From Diatrype stigma (taxonomy: Eukaryota > Ascomycota > Sordariomycetes > Xylariales > Diatrypaceae), in assembly GCA_022225965.2 (NCBI GenBank), contig JAKJXP020000051.1:1-64000 (forward strand): a stretch of DNA of 64,000 bases. Direction: 5' to 3'. A program made the position numbers and the translations under genes. The notes below the pieces were generated by a model. That model did no database searches, was not told where the DNA came from, and saw nothing but the letters and a program-made list of their open reading frames with translations. Numbering within the stretch: the first letter of the stretch is position 1; every line of letters begins with the position of its first letter. Shown here one piece after another: positions 32,001 through 43,689 of this stretch.

Positions 32001-35000
32001 CTCTTGCCTACCTAGGTACCTATGCATGACTACTGAGAGACTGCTTGTTTTGCTATCTGAACATTTACCTAACATCTCATCTAGCTTAATGTTAGCTAGT
32101 CTCCTGTCGGCCTAGACAGATCAGAAAATAGTTAGATGTGTAGATATGTAGTCTCAGAAGTATGCGTTTAGCAACCCATGCCACAGTAAGTGAGGGGTAA
32201 CAACAGTAAGGCTGACCCGCTGCTAAATAGAGCATTGCCTCATCCTGTCACGTCCTGTCTGGTCACGGAGCAAAACACGAAGAGAAGCAAGCAGCGGCGG
32301 CGTACTTCTGCCGCCGTTTACGTGACTAGCTAGTCAGCCTGACCACGAAGCGGTTCGTCCACTCTGCATGCTGAGATCGTTGATGTAGTGCAAATATACG
32401 AAGTAGTTAGTTAGGTACTATGTAGAACCTAGTTTTCTCTAGCTAAAGCCAACGTTCTACAGCATAGCGCGTTCAAGCCACGGTGTTCCAGCTGCAACGG
32501 TGCCTTGCTGTTACCTATGAGGTCGTTGATCAGAAAGTCCCCTTTTCGCCCCTTTCCCCTTGGGCCAGGACACACTCCCGAGAATGCAGTTCTTGTAGGT
32601 TGCAACGAGGCGGTATCGAGTAACAACTATAAGAACATCCGACTTATTTGCCAAAACTCAAGGTTCACAAGGAGGTTCTCAAGGACATACACATGTAATT
32701 ACATATGTAGGTGTGTGGTAGGAAGGCATGTAGGTTTGCCTACAGTTGGGCTAGCTGTTGGGGATGGTGGATACCTCTATAGGTAGCCTGGCTAATAGTA
32801 GAGGACAGCTACATGTAGTTCCATCCAAACCTGCGACTCAAGCAAAGAGCTTCATGGATTTACTTATGGGACTAACTCTCCGTCCCGTCCGCACCTGTTC
32901 ATCAGGCAAAGACAATAAGAAAATCGGTTTCAAGGGCCGAGTGTTAGCAAGGTTATTGTGTCAAACGTTATTGTGTCAACTAATCAACTACCTAACTATC
33001 AGAAGTGCGTACTATCCAAATGGTATAAGCCATGTCAGAGGACGAGAGCTGCTGTATCGCTTAGGTACATACCTGTACCTAGATGATTATAGCTTTGCTA
33101 CACAGGTACATACTCACTCATACCAAGGGCTGCAATTCACCCATGTATAGAGATTGAACCAAGAAAGATGCACATATACTGTCCACATTATGTACATAGA
33201 TGGATATATGGATATACTATTGTTGTTTACAATAGCCAAGTTTGATTAATATCTGCGTATTGGTTTGCCTTGAACTTATAGCTGTCAGGGTGATCATCCT
33301 GAAAGCGAGATGGTACGTATGTGGCCGTGTATATACATACATATGTCGATACCGCCTACGTGACTTGACGAAAGAAAGCAGCGCCAGGGCGCCTGCGCAA
33401 CATGACGCTAACAGGGATTGCAATCACATAGCATTCACTCACTTACCCATGGGTTTATTCCGATCTCGAACTTCGACAGGATTATGTTTCGGGACGAGGA
33501 AAACCTCGGTTTCCAGGCTGAACTACTCCGAAGCAACGAAAGAAGGCAAGAGTGAGATGTCAAATTGCTCTGTCAACAATTGCGATGGGGGAAGCCCTAT
33601 AACTAGGTCCTGACAGGAATTTGTATGGCTCCTGTCAAGTTCCTATGCGACCTTGCCGCGCTAAGTCGGGCAGGTTTTGAAGCAGTGGAGGTCTGTAGAT
33701 GTACATATTTAGCTGGGTAGGTAGGTACATGGTTAGTGTAGCTACATGTATGTATATACCTACATACCTAGTAAGATTTGGTCCAAGTCCCGACAGAAGG
33801 GTCAGAAGAGGTTTGTTGCAAAGATTATCACTGGCTTATGCTTTTGGTCTTATGGGAGTCTTGAGATGTTTCGTGGAGATCTCTCGAGTGCAGCTGAGCT
33901 TATATTGACTATATGGCAGGAATGAATGGTGTACCGCCGTGATAGATATAATTGCCAGACAGGTAAGCTGGTAAGATATAATCGCAATTCAAGATGTAAC
34001 GCTTGAATACCATTAGTACTACCTATGAACAAGCTTTTCAACACCACCCGCTACTTGTTAGAAGGTAAACTACTAGGAATAGTTGCGAGGTTATTGCTAG
34101 CTCTCTCACTTGTATATATCAGATATAGCACCTTACTTGGTGCATACCCAGGCAACTGGGTAGGTATTTTCAAACTCGTGTGTTTATATAGGTATACTAT
34201 GGCATGTAGGTGCTGCCAAGCCAAAATTGAAATACTTGGTCTTTCGCTTCATTCATTTATACACAGCTATAAACGTGTTCGACGATGGGTTCATCGTCAG
34301 TTGACGTCTTACTGAGTAGTATTATGCATATTATCATTTTATAGTTACAATAAGTACCTACATATTTACCTATAGTACCTAGTCCTTATATTGGTCCCCG
34401 CCACTAAGATGAAAGTCAAGGGCAGCGCATGAAACCGGGTTCGGTTATGTAATCCTTTACTCTAAGTGAGGTCCACGGGTAGATCATATTTCTCTTGAAC
34501 AATTAAAACAATTGGGTTTTGCTTCATGACCTGAATGTCATCATATGTATCTATGGCCATATCCTAATGAGCGTCGTTCTCTTACAGCATTCTTTGCCAT
34601 CGAGTTCATGACTTTTGATCTTTGAACCTCTTTCCTTCGTAGCCTCAACCCTGGGTATGATCTCCTGCAAGTCTGATGTCTGCTAGTCTAGGTACCTAAA
34701 GATAAACCCTTAGACCCCTGCACATGACCCAGTTAAAAACCGGCCTGCCCCCAGTCGCAGCAGAGACAAAGACGGCCAGCCCAGGCCATCACTGTATGTA
34801 CGTATTGTACGAATGAAGCTACATATTGTACATATGGCAATCAGGTATGGTATGAGTGGTTGATCTTGCGTCGCTTCTTTCTTGTTATTCCTCTCCTCCT
34901 ACGTATTTCCCTTTCTCTCTGTATCTATCTTACTCTTTCCGGGGTTCACTCTTCTGCAGCACACATGACGAGGTGTGATACCACGCTAAAACGCCTTGAA

Positions 35001-36381
35001 AACTCGTGGTCCAGGCTATCTCGGTGACAGCTTCACCTCCAACGGGTTGGAGCCTCGAGACACTGACTCTCCTAAAAACTTATAGAAGAATACTTAGGTG
35101 TGCACATCTGCTTATCTGCCTATCTGCCTATCTTTCTATCAGCCCTGCCTACAACTACATACATCTGCCTTGGATACTACTTATTACCTACTACTACCTA
35201 CTTGCATACATATACTTACCTCCCTCTATGTGTGTAGGTTGTGAATCTGCAATATCTAGTACTACGCAAAGCAGACCCGACCCTCTTTGAGAACCTTCTC
35301 TGGAACATACTTTTCAACTACTTCTGCCTTCAGCCCAGTTTGGTCCAAGCCCAACCTGAAGTTTGATCCAGCCTGTTCGAGGCATCAGCTAAAAGCTGAA
35401 CTTGGACGGACTATTTGTCCCGCCGCAGAAGAACGTCCCTTTCGACACCATTGACCACCGAACTTAGGTTGCCTATACCTATCTACCTAGGGGCGTTGAA
35501 CTTAACTTTAGGTGCCAAGTAAGTTCAAATGTTTGGGTTTTCTCTTTTCGCTCACCACGGGCACACAAAGTCAGTTTCGATATTAACTTCCAGTTGCCCC
35601 TCGAGGAGATTTTCCTGTTCATTCACTTCTGTCACTGTACCTTTGCAAGTGTGGAACACTCCCGTCCTCGTAGTCCTCCTTTTACATAACCGTACGAGGG
35701 TCGGGCACAGTGTCCTGCCGGTCTGATACTTCAAGGTACGTCTGAGTGTATAGATTTCTACAATACGTACCTCGATTCAATGTACATACTCGCCCACATA
35801 AGCCCTCTACCTATTCTACGTACCTACATACCTGCCCACCCACAGTATCTGCCTACATGTATGTACCTACAGGTTATGGCATGTAGGCAGGTTGGCTTAC
35901 CGGGGGTGCTACTGGCCAGTCGCTCTGAGGTCTGGTTGTCGGTTGCGCAGCTACACATAACTACATGCCTACATACCTGGTACCTACATACATACCTACA
36001 TACCTACATACAAACCCGCCCACGGCACTTGCACCAAGCCCAAGTGGGCCAAGTCCACCTCTGAATGTACCTATTGTTCCAGTACTTGCAAAAGTACCCA
36101 TCGCACACTGCACACTGCACCCGCACCCATCCACCCACACACATTTACCGCAAGTACACCCACCACCGCCCACCACACACATATACACACACATGCACAC
36201 ACACTTCTCTCCTGCCAGGCAGCGGGCCCACCTTCAACTTACCTAGGGCAGCAAGTGATGAGTGAAGTGGGTGATCCCCAGTGCCCACCTTTGCCAATCT
36301 TCAAATTTCGCTGCTACTTTTCCATTCATTGTATTCCAGGTTGTACGTAGTAGGTAGCGCCCGCTGCTACTCCTGCCATTC

Positions 36382-36457
36382 CTACATACCTACCTACTGT
36401 CTACATACCTACCTACTGTCTACATACCTACCTACTGTCTACATACCTACCTACTGT
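36382..36457 (+). repeat. 19-mer tandem array upstream of MED15 (four copies)
   Basis: The 19-nt unit CTACATACCTACCTACTGT is repeated four times without interruption, followed by CAGCCAGCCAGC and CCTGCCTACCTG tracts to about 36540. It lies 1.2 kb before the MED15 start. The unit itself is built from CCTA tetramers, the same motif spread through the spacers. Confidence 0.9.
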
Positions 36458-37680
36458 CCAGCCAGCCAGCCAGCCAGCCCTGCCAGCCCTGTCCTGCCTG
36501 TCCTACCTGCCTACCTGCCTACCTGCCCACCTATTGCCCTACTGCTGCTAGGTAGCGCCTCTCCCACTGCCACCTGCACCCTCAGACCCTCCAGACCCTT
36601 GAAGGTTTCTAGTCTAGGTTCGCTACCATCATCACCACCACCACTTCTACTTCCACTTCCACTTCCACTTCCACCCCCGTTACCTTCTGCCGACCTACCT
36701 CCTACAACCCTCTACAGCTCCTCATCCGATTTTTCGTCACTGTCGATGCCGACGTCTCGTGGTTCTTCTTCCTTCCTTTCTGCCCTTGTAGTCTGGATCT
36801 CCCTCCATTCACTACGAAGTAGTACCCCATAATATTATCCACGTCACACGAGTTGATGGTTGTGACTAGGCCGCCAATTCTGAGTCTGCCACTACCGCTC
36901 GCTCTGATCTCGACAATACGTACGATTTAGGCGTGTTTTCGGGCCAAGTACGTTCTGGACTAACATTCTTCTTCCTGATTACCTAGTCCTACATCATTTC
37001 CATTCCGGTTCTATCTCCCATCGACTTAGGCCCAAACCCACCCTATACTTCGGGATCGCGAAACCAACCCTCGATTGAGATACACACACTTGTTTGACAA
37101 CGACGGCTTCTTACTGTCTCGCTGCGCGATATCCTCGCAGTTTCCTGGCCTTCACAGTTGATATTCTAAGAATCGTCAACGTACTGTTTCGGACATAATT
37201 CGTTACTGCGTTGGGGAATGCTTTGCCCTCATTGAATCGATTTGCGGCCAATTCGAAGCCACCAAATTGGCTCTTGGATCCTTAGGACTTGTGGCCACAT
37301 TCATTCGAGACAGATTGGCTTCTGCGCTATCCGACGAGACGTTCACGACTAAGACTGCCGCAAGTGGATTCCCTTCGTCTTCTTTTGGGCCCTACTTTTG
37401 GTCGTACCCGAATGGTTCTCTGTATGGACGTCATTAGGCTTTGCTAGGAATATCCAGGGGATTATTGGCGGTAACCACAACACACGACAGTACAGAGGCG
37501 GATCAAGAAGAGAAGGCAGCTGGGCATTCACGAGACAGTCATATTTGGGGCTGGGGTATCAGCAGCATCATCTTCAAGGATCTCTTGGAAAGCAGCTCAA
37601 CGACCTACATATCTGGTCTGCCATCGTTTCGTCACCTTTGAGATTCTATAACTTGATCAGCTTTCCCCAAATCTGCGGCC

Positions 37681-38709
37681 ATGGCCGCCAATATGCCACA
37701 GATGGGTGGCGGGGCCGGTATGCGTCGGCCGGCGCAACAACAACTCTCGACCCTTATATATAACCATCTTATGAACAACCCTGTCCAGCCTAACGGCTGG
37801 CAGAGTACAGTGAATATCGCTACCCGATTAGGGACGGTGATGAACATGTGAGTTTGCCGCCACTGATTCGTCCTTTGAGTTGGAATAGGCAATATGTTTA
37901 GACATTAGGATGGTGCTAACTTTTGTCTAGGATTACCAACTCGTTTCTGGCGTTGCCCCAGGTGGAGACAAATCAACTCATACAACATGGTTTGAGTTTT
38001 GAACGCGACGCCTTCCTGGGTTCACCCGATAAGGTAAGCTAACATCTGACATTCTCTATTTGTATTCAAAAATAATAGATGCTAACCGAGATAGGGGACG
38101 TATGATCAAAAACTCAACATGAGGATCCAGGAGTATTTCAGAAGACGTCAGGAACACGAGCAGAGTCTGCAGAACTCTTTGAATGCTCAAGCAGCCGCGC
38201 AAGCCCAGGCGCAAGCGCGGGCACAGATGATGATGAACCCACAGAACCAGATACCAATGTCGAGAGGCATGGGCCAGTCCTCACAGCAGGGTTTTCAACA
38301 TCTTCAGCAGCCGATGCAACCTTCTCCCATTCCTCAACAACCTCCACAACCTAACATGGGGATGGTGAACAATGGCCCTCAGCCTATGAACCCAAACCAA
38401 CCAGCCATGCAAGGAGGCGCCCCCCAGGCGCGCCCACAGCTACCTCTAAGCATTGCACTAGCGAGCCTCTCGGCTCAAGACAGGGCCAGGGTACAACAAA
38501 TGGCAGTACAGAGGCTGACGCAGACGCCGGAAACGCAGCGGAACCAGATTAGACTGATGTTAACGAGCAGAATGCCTCCTCAACATCTTGCACAGATGCA
38601 GCAGGAGAATATCGACCCGGTCCTTTATTTCTACCAACAGCAAATCCTCAGCAGTGCCAGAGGCGGCAACCAAGCGATGCAAATGCAGCAGCAGCAGCAA
38701 CAACAACAA

Positions 38710-38740
<31 letters not shown>

Positions 38741-41700
38741 GTCAAATGAACCCGGCTGGACAGCCGCTTGGTGCCGCGCCGAATGGTGACTTGGGCCAGT
38801 TCGCCGTGGAAAGTGTTATGAACCAACAAAAGGCCGGGCTCATGGCCCAGGAAGCTGGACAGATGGTAGTACCTGCTAACACTGGGCAAGGCCGTAATGC
38901 TACACCACAGCCTATGGCTGGCGGACAAGGTCAGCCGCAGGGAAATAATCAAGCCGGACCTAATCAGCCAGGAAGACCACATTCCGTGCAGCAGCCGTTC
39001 AATTTACAACACGCTCAACAGATGAAGATGGACCAAGCAGCCGCACAGTCCCAGGCTCAAATCAGGGCTCATTCGCAGGCAAAGCAGATGCAAGGCCAGC
39101 CGCCGAACGGATTGAACGGTGGTCCAGGCCCCGTATCGCAGAGCCCTGGTATGAACACCTTGAACACTCCAGTACGCCGCACTCCGGTTGGCGCTGGACA
39201 GGGCGAAGGTCAACCACACATGGGACAAGTCAACGGCGCTTACGGACAGACGCTCGATCCTCGGTTTAACCAGGGAAATCAGCGCCCACAAATGGGCATA
39301 AATCCGAACACGGACAGACAGCAGATCTTGCAACAAATCCTCGGTTCGGTGCCTGCTGAGAGACGAGCACAGTTTATGGCCTTGTCTCCGGAAAGACTTA
39401 ATGAAGTCATAATGAACTGGCAGGCTGCGCAACAAGGCAGGGCTCCGGGACCGATGGGGCGCCCGCAGCCACAACCCGGCCCGATAGGGCAAGGAAACCC
39501 CCCGCCGGGCCAGTTTCCACCGGGAAACAACGTCATGGGACATCAGCCCAACATGAATATGCCGATGAACGCTCAGAACCAGATGCTTATCCAGCAGCAA
39601 ATCCAACGCTTGCGAAATAATGTGCCGGTATCAAATTACCCCCCAAACACTGTCGTGCTTATGGATTCGATGGATGTACCCCCCAAAATCTTGGAGAACT
39701 TGAGAAATCAGCAGCAGCCGATACCACCGGAGATTAAAAAATGGGGCCAGCTCAAGCAGTGGATTGGGCCACGGAATGTGCCTAGAGAACTTCAAGGTAG
39801 CCTCCTCGGTGTTCAGAAGGCGCAGTTCGAAAACATCCTCAAGCGGAACGCGAGCCTGGGCGCAGCAGCGGTCCAGATGCCCCAACCGAATATGCCACCA
39901 GCGTCACAGCCCATGAACGGTCAGATGCAAGCCCGGCCGGGACAGATGCCCGGAGGCATGCCACCCGGTTTCCCAACCCCCGTTATCACGCCACAAGAGT
40001 TTCAGGCGGCTAAGAACCACGAGAGATTCAGAGGCCAGTCAGACGAAAAGATTCGGGCTATACTATACCAGATGAAGTCACAGATGAGACAGCGAAACCC
40101 GCAGATGGCAGGCGCTCCAATGCAAGCACCGCCAGCATCGCAAGGACCCCCGATGAATATTCATGCACCGACGCCCACACCGACGCAGCCTCAGCCTCAA
40201 AACAGCCCGCCGCAACGGCCCCAGATCGCCGCACCCGACGCAAATGCAGCGCCTCCCACCACGAACGCGAGAAACAACAGGCCAAACCAGAATAATCGGC
40301 AGACGCAGAACGTCTCCCCGGCCGCCCCACAAAAGAATGGGCTTAAGCGTGCATCGACAGACGATATAGTGGAAGTACCAAACCCAGCTGCCACACAAGC
40401 CCCTCGACCGCCTTCTCAGCAAGCCCAACCGGCTGTTCCTGCTCCTCCACTCCCAACCTTAACCCAACAGCAACTTGCTGCTTTGCCAGCAGAGCAAAGG
40501 GCCAAGTATGAGACTATGCTTAGAAGCCGACAACAGCCCCAGCCCGAGGACATTGAGCGTCTCAAAGCCATTGGCCAAGAAGAGCGGCGCGCCGCCCAGC
40601 AGGAGCAAGTTGAGGATGTCCCCATGACTCCGGAGCAGCTTGAAGAGATGACCCAAAAGATCCGGCACATGAGTAGCGAGGTCAACAAGCTTGGCAAAGT
40701 CTTGGGTCGATGGTATAGTCTAACACATGACGACGCCCGGGCCCATATGTTCTTCAAAATGGTAAGTCCTCCTGTTGGAGACAGTATGCATTTCGTGTAA
40801 GCTAACCATTATCTAGCGGCTCAAACTTATTAGACAATTCCAAGATGGGGATAAGATGACGACTTTGAGGGACTCCTTCTCTATGAGACCTCACGAAGTT
40901 GATGGTGCAAGAAGCATGTTGGAAAGCATGGCGAAAGACCTGGCCGCCTCATTCCCCCAGGGAATGAAACGGGCCGCAAGCCAGCAAAACGGACCGGAGC
41001 CGAACACGCAAGCTGGAGCTGCACGACCAGCTCAGCCTCAGCCAGCGCCCCTGAATGCTGCCAATCTCGAGAAACAAAACCAGGCGCTTAAGATGCACCA
41101 GAGATCTAGCAGCAAGGGCGGGCAGGCGCCACCGCCAGCACCGACAACAGCGACGGCGCAACAGCCTCCATTCCCATTCGGCGCACCATCCCCTGCTGGT
41201 CAACCGACCTACCTCGGGAAAAACACCATCACACAATCGGACCTCACGTTGCCTGCCCGTAAGAGACCTAAGACCGGTACTCATTCAGGCCCTGGGTCAA
41301 CGAGCCAGAGTGCGAACGCCTCGCCTCAAGTGGCCAAACAACCATCTCCGGAGATGGTGAAGCGGGCTGCTCCTGCTCCTGCTCCTGTGGAGACAAAAGC
41401 TCTGCCTAAACCGCAGTTTCTATGCCCTGTGCAAGGCTGCGAGGCAAACTACATCGGATTTCCTACTGAAGAGGCGAAACGGAACCACTACCAAGAGGAG
41501 CACATGAAACCGAGCGAGGATCCCGTCAAGTTCGCTGGGGAAAGTCTTGCAGCTGTTCTTGGCTTGGATTCAGAGGGGAACAAATTGCAGGCTACTGGGC
41601 AATCCCCAGCCCCTCAGATGACGAAGGATTCCTCAAGACAAGGTCAGACTCCGGCAGGAAGAAATGAGGCTACGCCTATGTCACGGCAGTCTTCGGCGAA

Positions 41701-42232
41701 GAGGCAGGTGGGCTCAGCTGTGACTAAGCCGTCTGAGCTTATGAAGAATCTCAACGCAAATTTGACTGCAGGAAGCTCGTCGACTAAGCCATCGGACGGC
41801 GCAACTCAATTGCCAGTCGCAGACGACATGTGGTCAGCAACGATCGACCCACAGAACCTGTTCCAGAACATGGGTGTCCTCGAAAGTGGTGGCGGCGGTG
41901 CGATATCTGACATGAACGTGTACCGGTCCATAACTCCCAACGACACTCCCGAATCCAGCAAGGATGGTTCAGAACCCAACAGCGATGTCTCTGAAGGCGT
42001 CGCGCTCAATGTGACGCTTGATATGGGTTTTGATACTTGGCAGCCATTCGAAGGCGACCAAGCATTAGATCTCGGGCCCATGAACAACTTCCCTGACATA
42101 AACGACCAGTTCAATTTCAACGAATCGGCATTTGCTGAATTGACCTCGTGGGACGACGCCAATGCCGGCACTGACTTTGCGAAGCCGTTTTCGTTAGACA
42201 CATCATCCTATTCGTTGGACACGACTGGCTGA
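37681..42232 (+). CDS. MED15: Mediator complex subunit 15 (Gal11-type) with KIX domain, four exons
   Basis: Med15 is a tail-module subunit of Mediator that binds transcription activators through its KIX domain and links them to RNA polymerase II. Inferred exons are 37681-37847, 37931-38033, 38095-40761 and 40817-42232, giving 1450 aa. All three introns have GCTAAC or a close branch site, or very good acceptors. The N-terminal KIX-like helix bundle spans about residues 20-95 (QQLSTLIYNHLMNN, NGWQSTVNIATRLGTVMNM, YDQKLNMRIQEYFRRR). A long Gln/Pro/Met-rich disordered region follows, with a poly-Gln tract near residues 287-310. Helical patches include DRQQILQQILGSVPAERRAQ and LTQQQLAALPAEQRAKYETM. 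A C2H2-like finger (FLCPVQGCEANYIGFP onward) lies near residues 1181-1208. The acidic C-terminus may be an activation surface. The start matches the first ATG, with KIX in frame. Reading through intron 3 gives only 12 codons. Confidence 0.88.
38686..38740 (+). repeat. CAG/CAA tract coding for poly-Gln in MED15
   Basis: Mixed CAG and CAA codons give about 19 consecutive glutamines. The mixture of codons makes the tract less prone to slippage than a pure CAG run. Such tracts vary in length between strains. Confidence 0.9.
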
Positions 42233-43689
42233 GAGACGCATCTAACAGCGGGATGTGTGTATGACTTTATCTCGGAATGGGCTTGGGATGGCAATGGCAT
42301 TGATGATTAGCTTGGCGCTAGATTGATATTTCCAAAAGGGGGCCATGGATTACGTGTGGTTATTAGCGGCGTTGAAGCAGGACTTCTTTCTACGGATACA
42401 TATCGTTGCGATGCATACAAATAGGGTCTGGTGGGGGTATACCCAGGCAAAGCTCAGCGGTCCAGTCATGGATGGATATAGTGTATTTGCTGGCGTTCGA
42501 GGGGGTTTCTAGCGATGCGAAGGGAGGGCGGCGGAACAGGTCGCCATATTCTGCGTTTTGCCATGATCTTATGGAGATTAGGTCAGGCCAAGTTTCGATA
42601 CCCTCAGGGAAAGCAAGAGCTTGCTTCTGCTTATCCTATCAATCTAGATGATTAGCGATGAACCTCATCTGCGTGTTGCCTGGTGTGGTATGACGTGACA
42701 CGTTAATAATTCTAGCGAGAACAGATGCGAACACCCGAACACTTTCTCAAGCCATATATTGTCTGGTAATATCGCCTCGTAAGTATGTGCTATAGTACTT
42801 GACACTTGACTAGCAGGTTCATCACCAGAGCGGCAAGCGGGAGGAGCGGGAGGCGGACTTGTGGAGAAGCGGCGCGGGTAGCATCAGCATCATCAGCCTT
42901 AACCGCCAGCCTCAACCTCAGCCTCAGCCTCAGCCTCAGGACCCTGGATTTTCATTAAGTATTCGGTATCCACTAATGCAGGGTCGCATGTGGGACCCGA
43001 AACGGGTGGCAGGTAGGAAGGGTTTAATCCAATGGGCGGGCAGTCATAGTGGAATAGATGCCTTATGCAGGTTTTATTCAGGCCGAAGGAGGAAATTGAC
43101 AAATAAATACTTGCACAATCACCACCGACAACCGTTGACAGGGCATCCACATAGCAGCACATCTCTTACATATCTTTTTACGCACTTCCAAGGTTTTATA
43201 CTGCACCTGCTTCGTATCCACCCACCTAATCTAATCTACCCAGTACCGGTACGTAGCGTAGCGCAGCTTAGCGACGCGACAGGCAAACGCGGTGCGGTGC
43301 GGGTCCCCCATCCATTCCCGTATCCATCCATTATCCCGTCCATCCATTCACTCATTCAATATGGCTGGTTGACTTGCACCATCGCGACCAATATACAATC
43401 CGACGGGTTTCTTCACCTTCCAATTCCTGTTTCTTGCTCTTCCTCCATCGAGCATTCATACGCATGCCTACCTATGCAGTATTCCTGTTCCTCGCCCGCA
43501 ATCCAAGCAAGCAAGCAACGGTGCATATCCGAGCTATCTCATAGCCACTTATCTATAATCTGATACCCAGCATCCTCTCTTGCTGCACCCCTCTTCTATC
43601 CTCTTGCATCCATCCTTCGTCTTTTCCCGCTCTTTAATTACTACCCACCCCATAACATACATAATACATCATCATACATATTCTCCGAG
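42233..43689. other. spacer and leader before the Whi5/Nrm1-type gene
   Basis: About 1.46 kb without a supportable gene. A CCTCAG hexamer array sits at about 42910-42940. From about 43180 to 43685 the sequence is rich in CATCCA/CCATTC and CT, typical of a long fungal 5' leader. Short plus-strand frames here show simple-sequence composition. Confidence 0.6.
42910..42940 (+). repeat. CCTCAG hexamer repeat
   Basis: CCTCAACCTCAGCCTCAG with further CCTCAG copies, about five units in all, in the noncoding region upstream of the Whi5/Nrm1-type gene. Confidence 0.85.

Larger units (their letters stand above)
25636..37680. other. 12-kb gene-poor, repeat-rich desert
   Basis: I find no supportable gene over this span. 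Every open frame is short, without domains, and many start at TTG, CTG or GTG. The sequence is AT-richer than the genes, with an AT-rich patch at about 26750-27010. It is studded with CCTACC/TAGGTAGG tetramer motifs (for example 25760-25795, 28093-28105, 29022-29052, 33716-33770, 35818-36010). It also holds a TAGCTGCTGGTC array at about 26007-26062, a GGAGGATG array near 29000-29025, and the 19-mer array at 36382-36457. The last 1.3 kb is CT-rich and is probably the MED15 promoter and leader. No transposase or reverse transcriptase fragment was recognised. Confidence 0.6.

Noticed and set aside
36281..36832. 183-codon plus-strand frame upstream of MED15
   Set aside because: It reads through the 19-mer and CCTACC repeats and gives Tyr/Leu/Pro/Ser simple sequence; no domain and no sensible start.
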